DNA from: Acidicapsa dinghuensis
GTDB lineage: Bacteria > Acidobacteriota > Terriglobia > Terriglobales > Acidobacteriaceae
Reading direction: 5' to 3'
Assembly (NCBI RefSeq): GCF_025685685.1
Contig: NZ_JAGSYH010000002.1
Span: forward strand, 854,768-918,767
Length of the DNA: 64,000 nt
In this document: positions 8,205 through 16,700 of the stretch, one piece after another
Layout of the letters: every line of letters begins with the position of its first letter
Position numbering within the stretch: position 1 is the first letter of the stretch
Position numbers and translations under genes: made by a program
Notes under the pieces: model-generated
The model's database searches: none
What the model was told of the DNA's origin: nothing
Seen by the model: only the letters and a program-made list of their open reading frames with translations

Positions 8205-10379
8205 CTACGACTTACCCATAGGCTTGCGCGCAAAGTAGTAGAGCGAAAACGCCAATGCACCAAACATCAGCACCGACACCAGATCATGATGAAGAAAGTT
8301 CGTCTCCGGAAACTGGATCGGCACATGCGTATCCGCAAGCTGTTCGTAAGCCTTGATCGCCACACCCAGCAAGCCAACGATTCCGCCTGCAGCAATCAGT
8401 CCTGAAGCGTAGAGTGAGCCGGGACTGATCTCTCCCTCATCCTGCTGCCCTGCCTTTTCCAGTGCACGATCGACGATCCATCGCACTACACCACCGGTAA
8501 AGATCGCCAGCGTCGTCGCAATCGAGAGATACGAACCGACAGCAAACGAGAGCGACCGCACACCAAGTAGCTCGACTGCGATCACGATAAACACACCAAG
8601 TAGCACCAGCCCCCACGGCAGCTTCTGGCTGAGGATGCCGTTGATTACTGTTGCCATCAGCCGCGCCTGTGGAGCAGCGGCCCTTTCGCTGCCGATACCC
8701 TGAATCCACTGCACCTCGATGCGGTGGGTCGTGGGTGAATAGAGATATTTGCCATCGGCCAGCTCCGGTGAGCCCAGCGCGTTGAGTACGATGTATTCGC
8801 TTGCGTGATGGGTCGCCGTCTGGTTCGCGCTCTTTACATCAAACTGCTCCGGCAGCTTCGCATTCTGCTGCACGGCAACTCCCTGGTGCTGCGCGTTGAT
8901 ATCCCATGTCTGTGAAGCAGCACGAAACTCCTGCAGCCCGGTATTCATGGCGTTGAGTGTCAGCCCAATCACCACGGTAGAAACGCAGACACCGATCATC
9001 AGCGCAATCTGCTGCAGCCGCGGCGTCGACCCGATCAGGAAGCCGGTCTTCAGATCCTGGCTTGTGTCGCCCGAGTTTGAAGCCGCAATACAAACCGCGC
9101 CACCCACCGTGATCGCAAGCGCGCCGTAGGCCGGCGCTGTCCAGCCCTTCACCAGAAACACCGCGGCAGTCGCCATCAGTGTCGCAATCGTCATTCCGCT
9201 TACCGGGCTCGCCGAGCTGCCAATCAGGCCCACAATCCGCGAGCTGACCGTCACAAAGAGGAATCCAAAAACCACGATAAGCAGCGATGCCGCGAGATTC
9301 GCCATCGGTCCCACGAATGTTCCCGGCACCGGTTTGAACTCAAGAAAGAGAAACATCATGACCACTAGCGCAAGCGAGCCGAGCACAACCACGCGCATCG
9401 ATAGGTCATCTTCCGTACGAATTGGTTTCGCCGCGCCCGCCTTGTTGCCGCGCATTTTGCTGAAACCGCTACTCAGCGCACTGACAATCGTCGGAATCGT
9501 CTTGAGCAGCGTGATCAGCCCCGAAGCAGCGACCGCGCCTGCGCCCATAGGCCGGATATAGCTCGACCACAGCTGACTCGGTCCCATCTGCGCAATCGGA
9601 ACAGTGCCGGGATAGATAGGATGGTCGATTGTCTTACCGAAGAAGTAGATCAGTGGCATGATCACGAGCCACGACAGCACGCCGCCAGCAAAGATCGTTC
9701 CCGCTACGCGCGCACCGATGATGTATCCCACCCCCAGATACTCCGGTGTCGCATCCGCGCGAATGGCCGCGCCCTTCATGATGTGCTGCGGACCGAAATC
9801 CGGCTGCCAGTCCGGCGTTCCGGGCCACGCGGCAAAGAGGTTTTCATTCTGAAAGAGCGTATAAAGTCCGCCCAGCCCCAAACCATAAAAGACACGGCTT
9901 GCAAAGCTGCCACCGCGGTCGCCGGCAATCAGCACGTCTGCGCAGGCAGTTCCCTCGGGATAGGTCAACGTCCCGTGCTCCTCCACAATCAGCTGTCGCC
10001 GCAGCGGAATCATGAACAGTACACCCAGCCATCCGCCAATCAGCGCCAGCATGAAGATCCGTGAATATTCGAGATCGAATCCCAGAAAGATCAACGCGGG
10101 CAGCGTAAAGATGACGCCCGAGGCAATAGACTGGCCCGCATTGCCTGTCGTCTGCACGATATTGTTCTCGAGAATCGACGACTTACCGAAGACACGCAGA
10201 ATACTGATCGACAACACCGAGATCGGTATCGACGCAGCCACCGTCAATCCAGCGCGCAGCCCTACGTACACTGTGACCGCACCGAAGACAATGCCAAAGA
10301 ACGAGCCAAGCAGCAACGCACGTGCGGTAAATTCAGGGCGCTGCTCCTGGGGAGAAACATACGGTTGAAACTCAGCCAA
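8205..10379 (-). CDS. OPT family oligopeptide or metal-chelate transporter
   Basis: 724 residues, the usual size for the OPT family, with about 14-16 hydrophobic segments spread over the chain. The first segment region (SFFGIVFGAVTVYVGLRAGLT) and NAGQSIASG are OPT-type signatures. These secondary carriers import small peptides, glutathione or metal complexes across the inner membrane. The start is a TTG at 10377-10379: GGAGG stands about eight bases upstream and no ATG is near. It converges with the M48 gene and diverges from the serine hydrolase gene. The substrate cannot be told from sequence. Confidence 0.88.
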   Translation of the reverse strand: MAEFQPYVSPQEQRPEFTARALLLGSFFGIVFGAVTVYVGLRAGLTVAASIPISVLSISILRVFGKSSILENNIVQTTGNAGQSIASGVIFTLPALIFLGFDLEYSRIFMLALIGGWLGVLFMIPLRRQLIVEEHGTLTYPEGTACADVLIAGDRGGSFASRVFYGLGLGGLYTLFQNENLFAAWPGTPDWQPDFGPQHIMKGAAIRADATPEYLGVGYIIGARVAGTIFAGGVLSWLVIMPLIYFFGKTIDHPIYPGTVPIAQMGPSQLWSSYIRPMGAGAVAASGLITLLKTIPTIVSALSSGFSKMRGNKAGAAKPIRTEDDLSMRVVVLGSLALVVMMFLFLEFKPVPGTFVGPMANLAASLLIVVFGFLFVTVSSRIVGLIGSSASPVSGMTIATLMATAAVFLVKGWTAPAYGALAITVGGAVCIAASNSGDTSQDLKTGFLIGSTPRLQQIALMIGVCVSTVVIGLTLNAMNTGLQEFRAASQTWDINAQHQGVAVQQNAKLPEQFDVKSANQTATHHASEYIVLNALGSPELADGKYLYSPTTHRIEVQWIQGIGSERAAAPQARLMATVINGILSQKLPWGLVLLGVFIVIAVELLGVRSLSFAVGSYLSIATTLAIFTGGVVRWIVDRALEKAGQQDEGEISPGSLYASGLIAAGGIVGLLGVAIKAYEQLADTHVPIQFPETNFLHHDLVSVLMFGALAFSLYYFARKPMGKS

Positions 10380-10547
10380 GCGACGGCCTCCGGCGATTTG
10401 GATACTGCGACTATACGGGATCGGTGCGGAAAGTGAGAACGCAATACCCTTCAGCTTTCACCTGGGCCACTTTTTCTGCGATTTTGCTCTCCACCTCTGC
10501 TAAGCTTCTCCGGTCCTTCTCAGCTTTGTTTCATTTGGAGGCTATCC

Positions 10548-11915
10548 ATGAAACGATGGACTGCTTGCATTCTCTCTATCCTCGTCAGCGTCCCTTTGAT
10601 TGCCAAGACTCAGGCCCCCGACGAAGCTGCACGCAACGCGCGCCTCGATCAGATAGCTAGCTCGTACACCAAAGACAATGCCTTCATGGGTACCGTCCTC
10701 GTCGCTGAGGGAGACAAGATTGTCCTCGACAAAGGCTATGGAATGGCCAGCCTCGAATGGAATATCCCGGACGCACCAGATGCCAAGTTCCGTCTCGGTT
10801 CGCTCACCAAACAATTCACCGCTACGCTGATCCTGCTACTGCAGCAGGATGGCAAGCTTTATATTCAGGACCCCATCGGCCAATACCTCACCGATACGCC
10901 GAAAGCGTGGTCTAAGATCACCATCGCCGAACTTCTCGGCCACACTTCCGGAATCCCTAACTTCACGAGCCTCAAAGAATTCGGCAAGTGGAGAATGCCT
11001 CCACACACGCCCGATGAAATCCTCGACTTCTTCCGTGATAAACCGCTCGATTTCGAGCCCGGCAGTCAGTTCTCCTACAGCAACTCCGGCTACGAAGTTC
11101 TTGGTGCTGTCATTCAGAAAGTCAGCGGAAAGCGATACGGCAACCTGCTGCGCGAGCAAATCTTCGATCCGCTTGGCATGAAAGACACAGGCCTCGATAA
11201 CGATGAACTGGTCCTACCCAAACGCGCCGAAGGCTATCTGCCGTCGGAACACGGTCTTGAGGTCGCGCGCTCCGAATCCATGACTGTGCCCTGGGCAGCC
11301 GGCTCCATTTATTCCACCACGCACGACCTGCTCACATGGGAGCACGCACTCTTCAGCGGCAAGATCCTCTCAGCCGATTCGCTCAAGCTCATGACCACCC
11401 CCGGCAAAGGCGACTATGGCATGGGACTCGGCATACAAACCAAAGATGGCGTGCGCATCATCTCCCACAACGGCGGCATCGAGGGATTCAACACCAGCCT
11501 GACCTGGGTTCCGGATCACAGCCTTTGCGTTGTGGTGCTCAGCAACGTAAACGGCGGCGCACCAGACCAGATGTCGAGCCAGCTCATCGACGTCATGCTC
11601 GGCAAAACCGTGACCCTGGCCGATGAGAGAAAAGCCGTTCCCATCGCGAAGAGTGAGCTATCGGAATTCACCGGCGTCTACGACCTCGCGCCAACCTTCG
11701 CCCTGACCGTCGCAGTCTCAGGCGACGGACTCACCGTGCAAGGCACAAACCAGGGCGCGCTTCCCATGATGTATCAGGGAGTAAAAGACGGTCACGCACG
11801 ATTCTTCATTGCACAGGTGAACGCTGAGATCGAATTTATCCCCGGCCCCAGCGGCTCCATCGATTCACTCATCTTGCACCAGAACGGCCACGACATTCCT
11901 GGCAAACGCCATTGA
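10548..11915 (+). CDS. exported class C beta-lactamase-related serine hydrolase
   Basis: 455 residues with a signal peptide (about 1-22). The catalytic SxxK is SLTK at 85-88, the YxN motif is YSN at 177-179, and the third motif appears as HNGG near 308. This penicillin-binding-protein-like fold includes D-aminopeptidases, esterases and carboxypeptidases; HxG in place of KTG argues against a true beta-lactamase. A further beta-rich domain of about 90 residues (from about 370) follows, as in many Acidobacteria homologues. GGAGG precedes the ATG. It is transcribed divergently from the OPT gene; periplasmic peptide trimming is a guess. Confidence 0.87.
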   Translation: MKRWTACILSILVSVPLIAKTQAPDEAARNARLDQIASSYTKDNAFMGTVLVAEGDKIVLDKGYGMASLEWNIPDAPDAKFRLGSLTKQFTATLILLLQQDGKLYIQDPIGQYLTDTPKAWSKITIAELLGHTSGIPNFTSLKEFGKWRMPPHTPDEILDFFRDKPLDFEPGSQFSYSNSGYEVLGAVIQKVSGKRYGNLLREQIFDPLGMKDTGLDNDELVLPKRAEGYLPSEHGLEVARSESMTVPWAAGSIYSTTHDLLTWEHALFSGKILSADSLKLMTTPGKGDYGMGLGIQTKDGVRIISHNGGIEGFNTSLTWVPDHSLCVVVLSNVNGGAPDQMSSQLIDVMLGKTVTLADERKAVPIAKSELSEFTGVYDLAPTFALTVAVSGDGLTVQGTNQGALPMMYQGVKDGHARFFIAQVNAEIEFIPGPSGSIDSLILHQNGHDIPGKRH

Positions 11916-11929
11916 AGCAATGCCTGCTT

Positions 11930-12985
11930 TCATGAAGTCGTGTACGGAAAGATCGCACGATAGCGCTCTTCTTCGAGCTTGAAGCAGTCGCACGCATGCT
12001 TGAAACCTTTGAGTGACGCAACCGTCTCCAGCAGCGTCTCTCGCATTGACTTCGCGCAACGCTGCATATCCAGCTCCGGGATCATGGGCACATCCAACGG
12101 CCGCAATCCCTCGCCGTAATTCATCACCATCAGCAGCGTCGCATAGTGAATGCCTGCCTGCTTGGCATACACAATATAGGTCCCATCTAGCGTGCACGTC
12201 AGGTCCGCGCCTAGTGTGCGCAGCATGCGAATCTCCGCTGGAGTCTCCCATCGGTCGGTGTGCGTCTGCGCCAGCGTACCTCCGTAATGCACGCGCGCAA
12301 AATGATGCGTCAGTGACTGGTCATACATCGCCCTTCGCAGGTCCGGACACATCACCGGATTCATCCGCGTACCCCAGCGCTTCCACGCCACATCCGGCTT
12401 GCCTTTGAAGAAGTAAGGCAGTACCGATTGCGGATGATTCGGCTTGAAATCGATGAAATCGTCCGGCAGCGCAGCATCCGCCAGCGCATAGTCCGTGTTC
12501 ACTGCGCCAATCAGATTGCCATGCAGCACGTTGCGCACGCCCAGCGTCATCAGCGTGACCCATATCTGCACCGAGCGCTGCCCCGGAAATTCCTCATCAT
12601 CCGTCGCCGCAATCTCACCACTGCCTGCGTCGCCATAGCGCGGCAGGTAGTAAAACGGAACATCCTTGTACCGCAGCTTGCGAATCAGCGGACTCTTGCC
12701 GATCGGAGTATCGATGTTGAAGCTGCGCTCCAGCGTCGCCATTGATTCCAGATCAAGCCATTTGCGGTCGCGGTTGATGATGGCCAGATCAACCCGCTCT
12801 CCATCGACTCCCGATTCCACAGGTTTCCCCGTGCTTTGCGTCTCGGCTGGCGCAGGAGAACCGACGGCGTTGCGTGCCGATGCCGCCATCATCGCAGTCC
12901 CCGTCAGCCCCATCGCTAACACCTCGCGCCGCGTCAGCTTACGCCCCACACCCGATTCCTTCATCGCCGCATCCTCATCCCTCAT
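11930..12985 (-). CDS. Tat-exported nucleoside phosphorylase (MTAP/PNP) family protein
   Basis: 351 residues. The N terminus has a twin-arginine signal (KLTRREVLAMG) followed by a hydrophobic stretch and an Ala-rich cleavage region. The mature part follows the purine-nucleoside and methylthioadenosine phosphorylase layout: IDTPIGKSP, FYYLPRYGD (LPRHG in the family), LGVRNVLHGNLIGAVN, then RWETPAEIRML (RFSTPAES) and KQAGIHYATL. These enzymes split nucleosides with phosphate into base and sugar phosphate. Start 12985 is set by the ATGA overlap with the adenosine deaminase stop; an in-frame ATG at 12964 is an alternative. Several canonical residues are changed, so a hydrolase or inactive form is possible. 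Export plus the deaminase neighbour suggests periplasmic purine scavenging. Confidence 0.72.
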   Translation of the reverse strand: MRDEDAAMKESGVGRKLTRREVLAMGLTGTAMMAASARNAVGSPAPAETQSTGKPVESGVDGERVDLAIINRDRKWLDLESMATLERSFNIDTPIGKSPLIRKLRYKDVPFYYLPRYGDAGSGEIAATDDEEFPGQRSVQIWVTLMTLGVRNVLHGNLIGAVNTDYALADAALPDDFIDFKPNHPQSVLPYFFKGKPDVAWKRWGTRMNPVMCPDLRRAMYDQSLTHHFARVHYGGTLAQTHTDRWETPAEIRMLRTLGADLTCTLDGTYIVYAKQAGIHYATLLMVMNYGEGLRPLDVPMIPELDMQRCAKSMRETLLETVASLKGFKHACDCFKLEEERYRAIFPYTTS

Positions 12986-14586
12986 CGCGCAAACATTGGC
13001 GGATTCACCTCGAAGGCGGCAAATCTCCGCTCGAGTTCCCACTGTTCTGTGGCTTTCTCGCTGGTCCTCAAGAATGCAGCGCACTTTGCATCCGGTTTGC
13101 TGTTTGCCTCTATCGACGCGGCGCACGCAGCAATGCGATGCGTGAAGACATCGTTCTGCGTCCACAAACTCGCGCCCGGCAGAAACGCGTGCTCAAACGA
13201 CGTCCGTGCCATCTGCTTCATATCCAGATAACCGAGCCCCTGCTCTTCCGCGCCCTTCACATACTCGTGTGTGAGATCAATGCGCGAGTTGCCCTCATCA
13301 TCGGTATTCAGCGCCACAGGCACGCCCATTGCGCGATATCCGGCAAGCGGATGGTCACGCCCTTTGACGCCCAGAATGACATCGTTGGAAGTCAGATTAA
13401 TCTCGACCATGATGTGCTTCGCCGCCATCTCTTTCACGAGGCCCGGCGCATCATCTTCATAAAAGACATCCACACCGTGCCCGATGCGTTCCGCATGGCC
13501 CAGCTCAATCGCCTCGCGGATATGGAAGCGTAGCCCTTCCGGCGGCACTAATCCCGGCGCAAGCTCACCTGCATGCAGCGACAGATGCACCTGCGGATAC
13601 AGCGAATGCAGATAGTCCAGCATCTGCATGTGCAGATGATAATCCCGCATCGCTATTCGGCCATCTTCGGGAGCAGCGATGTTGATGCCTACAAAACGTG
13701 GGTCAGCCGCGCACAGCGCAAACCCGATCAGCGCTTGCGCGAACACGTTCGCAGGCGGCTGACCGCGGCCGATGGTGAAGATGTAGCGCAGCTTGATGTC
13801 ACACGCTGCATCCGGCTGCGCGGTGCGGCACTGCTCGATTTGCCGCTGCGTTGCTTCGGCCTCGTCCATCTGCCTGCGGCCATCCGGGATGCCATTCAAC
13901 ACGCCCGCCGCAACCAACTCGTCGCGCATCTTTGCCAACCGAGCGCGATCCATACCCTCGCCGGAATCTCCAGGCCACGCTACCTGCGAGCTGAGGGCTA
14001 TCCATTTCCTGAAGTCCGGCGAGGTCATCACTTCGAGATACAGCTCGTTCTGGTCCGCCGCGCGCACGGCTACCTCAGTCAGCCACTCGCCCGTCCAGCC
14101 CGATGGTCCATTGGTTCTGTTTCCCGAGAAAAACTGATCATGCCCGGTAAACCCATCGCTCGGCACAAAGCTCCGCATCGAGAGCGCATCCACCAGCCGG
14201 TCATAGAGCTTCTGGTCTTCGACCGCTTTGGCTACCGAAATCGTCCCTTCAGGACATGGCTCCGTCGGCAAAGTTGTCGATCCCGCTGGAGGCTTCGCGT
14301 AGCGCGCTGTGACCGGATCGATACATAAGTGCTGCTTCACCGCATCCTGAAGAAATGTTTCGGCATAGATGCCGCCGGAGAGGTGATAGTGCAGCTCCGC
14401 ACCCTTCGGCATCGCTTTCAGAAAGGCATATAGCACCGGCGTGCCTAGCTTTTGCGCAGTTTCAAAAGCTCGCACCGCGCGCGCCTCACCTGCGCTTTGC
14501 GGAACCTCCGCCATAACCGCCGTTGCCGCCAGCAAAGACACCACCGCACATCGAGCCGCAATCCGGCCCGCAATCCGCATATCCAT
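12982..14586 (-). CDS. secreted adenosine deaminase (ADGF/ADA2-like size)
   Basis: 534 residues, longer than the cytosolic enzyme (about 340) and similar to secreted ADA2/ADGF proteins. A signal peptide covers about residues 1-26. Metal and catalytic motifs: ELHYHLSGG (His66, His68), SLHAGE, RIGHG and ALNTDDEG. The enzyme hydrolyses adenosine to inosine and ammonia using zinc. ATG 14586 is preferred over longer starts because GGAG lies seven bases upstream and the signal peptide starts there. The stop overlaps the start of the nucleoside phosphorylase homologue, so adenosine to inosine to hypoxanthine could occur outside the cytoplasm; this pathway is inferred. Confidence 0.88.
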   Translation of the reverse strand: MDMRIAGRIAARCAVVSLLAATAVMAEVPQSAGEARAVRAFETAQKLGTPVLYAFLKAMPKGAELHYHLSGGIYAETFLQDAVKQHLCIDPVTARYAKPPAGSTTLPTEPCPEGTISVAKAVEDQKLYDRLVDALSMRSFVPSDGFTGHDQFFSGNRTNGPSGWTGEWLTEVAVRAADQNELYLEVMTSPDFRKWIALSSQVAWPGDSGEGMDRARLAKMRDELVAAGVLNGIPDGRRQMDEAEATQRQIEQCRTAQPDAACDIKLRYIFTIGRGQPPANVFAQALIGFALCAADPRFVGINIAAPEDGRIAMRDYHLHMQMLDYLHSLYPQVHLSLHAGELAPGLVPPEGLRFHIREAIELGHAERIGHGVDVFYEDDAPGLVKEMAAKHIMVEINLTSNDVILGVKGRDHPLAGYRAMGVPVALNTDDEGNSRIDLTHEYVKGAEEQGLGYLDMKQMARTSFEHAFLPGASLWTQNDVFTHRIAACAASIEANSKPDAKCAAFLRTSEKATEQWELERRFAAFEVNPPMFAR

Positions 14587-14829
14587 GGGAAAGCTCCGTT
14601 CTTCGCAGAAACGATCACGCCGCGGCCCACGCACACCGCAACAACTGTGGGGATACTGCGAATATACGGAAGTTGTCCAGCGCTGCTTCTCTTTTTGTGA
14701 AACGCATACTCCTCATTCGGAAACTGCCGAATCTTTCGATCAGCATATTCGCGTCATCCCAAAGGCCCCTTCGATTCAGTGCCTTACAGGTACGTTGCCA
14801 AATGTTGACCAGATCGTAACCTTCCTCCT

Positions 14830-15882
14830 GTGGATTCTGCGGAAAACTCTGCGTATACTGAAGCCACGGCAGCGTATCCGTTCGCCCCCTTGCTGCCAGG
14901 CTGGAGGTGCGACTTCAGTAGCGACCCTCGTTCCGGGCAAGCACGTCATCCGCAGGACAGCTCCGCTGCGGTAGCATCTCCCTGGAGCCTCGCGGGCCAT
15001 GCGTCCGCGATCCTGTTCGGACGAATAGGTCACGCTCTAAGTTGCGTCTTTCTCCCCTCCGTATGTGTACTCTGCGACTCGCCACTTCCTGAAATTTCCA
15101 GTTCACCCGTCTGCCGCGCCTGCTGGTTAGAGATCCCTCCCCCGCGCGAACACACCTGTACCCGCTGCGGAGAAGACCTGTTCACGCCCGAGGCGGCATC
15201 AGGCGGTCAGGTTCTTTGCCGCGCCTGCCGGCTCGCGTCACCCGCATTCCTCCGCGCAGTCAGTTTTGGCGAATACGACGGCTCCTTGCGCCGCGCCATC
15301 CACGCCCTTAAGTTTGAGCGGATTACGGCCCTCACGAGCGAACTTGGCGCACGCCTTGCCACCGCCATATCGCAAATGGCGCCGCAAGTTGATGAAACAA
15401 CACCCTCTGAGCTGCTCATCGTGCCTGTGCCGCTGCACCGTGCACGCCAGGCTGAGCGCGGCTTCAACCAGGCACGCAATCTCGCGATCGAAGCCATTCG
15501 CGTGCTGCATCAGTCCCATCCGGAGTGGAGACTCGAACTATCGCCCAGTTCTCTCATGCGGCAAAGGGCTACGGAGAGTCAATCCGGACTGACTCCCCGC
15601 CAGCGCCGCCAGAATCTGCGCGGCGCTTTTTTTGTCTCTGATACCCAAGCAATCAAAGACCGTCACATTCTGCTCATCGACGACATCTTCACCACCGGCG
15701 CTACAGTCCGCGCCTGCAGCAAGATTCTGATGGACGCAGGCGCAGCCTCGGTTCGCGTCGCAACTCTGGCGCGCGCACAGCTCCGCTTTCCGGCACGCAT
15801 ACCGAACCCGCAGGAAAACAAAGCAACGAACACTGACGGCAGAGCTCAGCGCCAGCCGTCGAAATCCGCAAGCATTCAATAA
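14830..15882 (+). CDS. ComF family phosphoribosyltransferase-like protein
   Basis: Up to 350 residues. A zinc-ribbon pattern (CVLCDSPL, CRACW, CTRCGED, CRACR) occurs between about residues 78 and 138, followed by a phosphoribosyltransferase domain with LIVPVPLH, RGFNQA and the PRPP loop ILLIDDIFTTGAT. ComF proteins support DNA uptake and recombination in competent bacteria; their biochemical role is incompletely known. The GTG at 14830 has no good ribosome site and the first 60-70 residues are not typical, so the real start may lie further in, at a non-ATG codon. It diverges from the deaminase operon and precedes an HNH gene. Confidence 0.85.
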   Translation: MDSAENSAYTEATAAYPFAPLLPGWRCDFSSDPRSGQARHPQDSSAAVASPWSLAGHASAILFGRIGHALSCVFLPSVCVLCDSPLPEISSSPVCRACWLEIPPPREHTCTRCGEDLFTPEAASGGQVLCRACRLASPAFLRAVSFGEYDGSLRRAIHALKFERITALTSELGARLATAISQMAPQVDETTPSELLIVPVPLHRARQAERGFNQARNLAIEAIRVLHQSHPEWRLELSPSSLMRQRATESQSGLTPRQRRQNLRGAFFVSDTQAIKDRHILLIDDIFTTGATVRACSKILMDAGAASVRVATLARAQLRFPARIPNPQENKATNTDGRAQRQPSKSASIQ

Positions 15883-15988
15883 CCAGACGCAGCGAGGCAA
15901 CAACGAACAGAAATAAGCCGGCAACCAAAGACAGATAACAGGGATTGGAACTCTAGAAAATCAGGATGGAATTCCAAGAGGGGAAGCG

Positions 15989-16612
15989 ATGTCGCTGGGA
16001 AAAGCCATGATCCACGCACGTAAGCAAAAGTCTCTCGCCAAGGCAGCGGCGCATGCGGCTCATGCAGATAGCCAAAGCTGGACGCAATCCAACCAGGTTA
16101 TGCAGATGCCGGTACTGGTGCTCAACGCCTCGTATGAGCCGATCAATATCTGTGGCGCACGGCGCGCACTGGTGCTGGTGCTCAAAGGTGTCGCCAAGAC
16201 CGAAGAAGAGCACGGTATGATGCTCCACGCGCAGCGCAGCCGCATGGCCATGCCTTCGGTTATCCGTCTGCTCGAATACCGCCGCATCCCCCATCAGACC
16301 CGCGCCCTCTCGCGCAAAAATATTCTGCTGCGTGACCGCAACACCTGCCAGTACTGCGGCGTTGTGTTGCCCTCAAGCGAGCTCACGCTGGATCACGTCA
16401 TGCCTCGCTCCCGCGGCGGCAACTCCACTTGGGAAAACCTCGTGGCCTGCTGCCATGGATGCAACCGGCGCAAGGGCAATCGTCTGCTGCATGAGCTTGA
16501 CGACATGAAGCTGCTGCGCGAGCCTCGCTCATTCAGCCTGCACACCAGCCGTCAGATCATGCGTATGCTCGGGCGCGGTGACGACCGCTGGCGAAAATAC
16601 CTCTTCTATTGA
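15989..16612 (+). CDS. HNH endonuclease
   Basis: 207 residues. The HNH core has CQYCG (zinc), [11 protein letters not shown] (catalytic His), WENLVACC and [11 protein letters not shown] proteins cut DNA with a metal ion; this short stand-alone type with a [11 protein letters not shown] lead is common in environmental genomes and has no assigned biological role. AAGAGGGG lies upstream of the ATG. It lies 106 bases after ComF on the same strand and ends before a strong hairpin terminator. A role with ComF in DNA processing is only suggested by position. Confidence 0.85.
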   Translation: MSLGKAMIHARKQKSLAKAAAHAAHADSQSWTQSNQVMQMPVLVLNASYEPINICGARRALVLVLKGVAKTEEEHGMMLHAQRSRMAMPSVIRLLEYRRIPHQTRALSRKNILLRDRNTCQYCGVVLPSSELTLDHVMPRSRGGNSTWENLVACCHGCNRRKGNRLLHELDDMKLLREPRSFSLHTSRQIMRMLGRGDDRWRKYLFY

Positions 16613-16632
16613 TTTCGTTTTGTATCAAAATC

Positions 16633-16666
16633 AAAAGCCCCGGCCACCATCGGCCAGGGCTTTTTT
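16633..16666. terminator. rho-independent terminator between convergent genes
   Basis: AAAAGCCC-CGGCC is paired with GGCC-A-GGGCTTTTTT around a short ACCAT loop. The T-run on the plus strand serves the HNH gene, and the A-run at the other side allows use by the sedolisin gene on the minus strand. Confidence 0.85.
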
Positions 16667-16700
16667 GCGTATCTACTTCGTTCTGGATTTCGCGAGTGAT

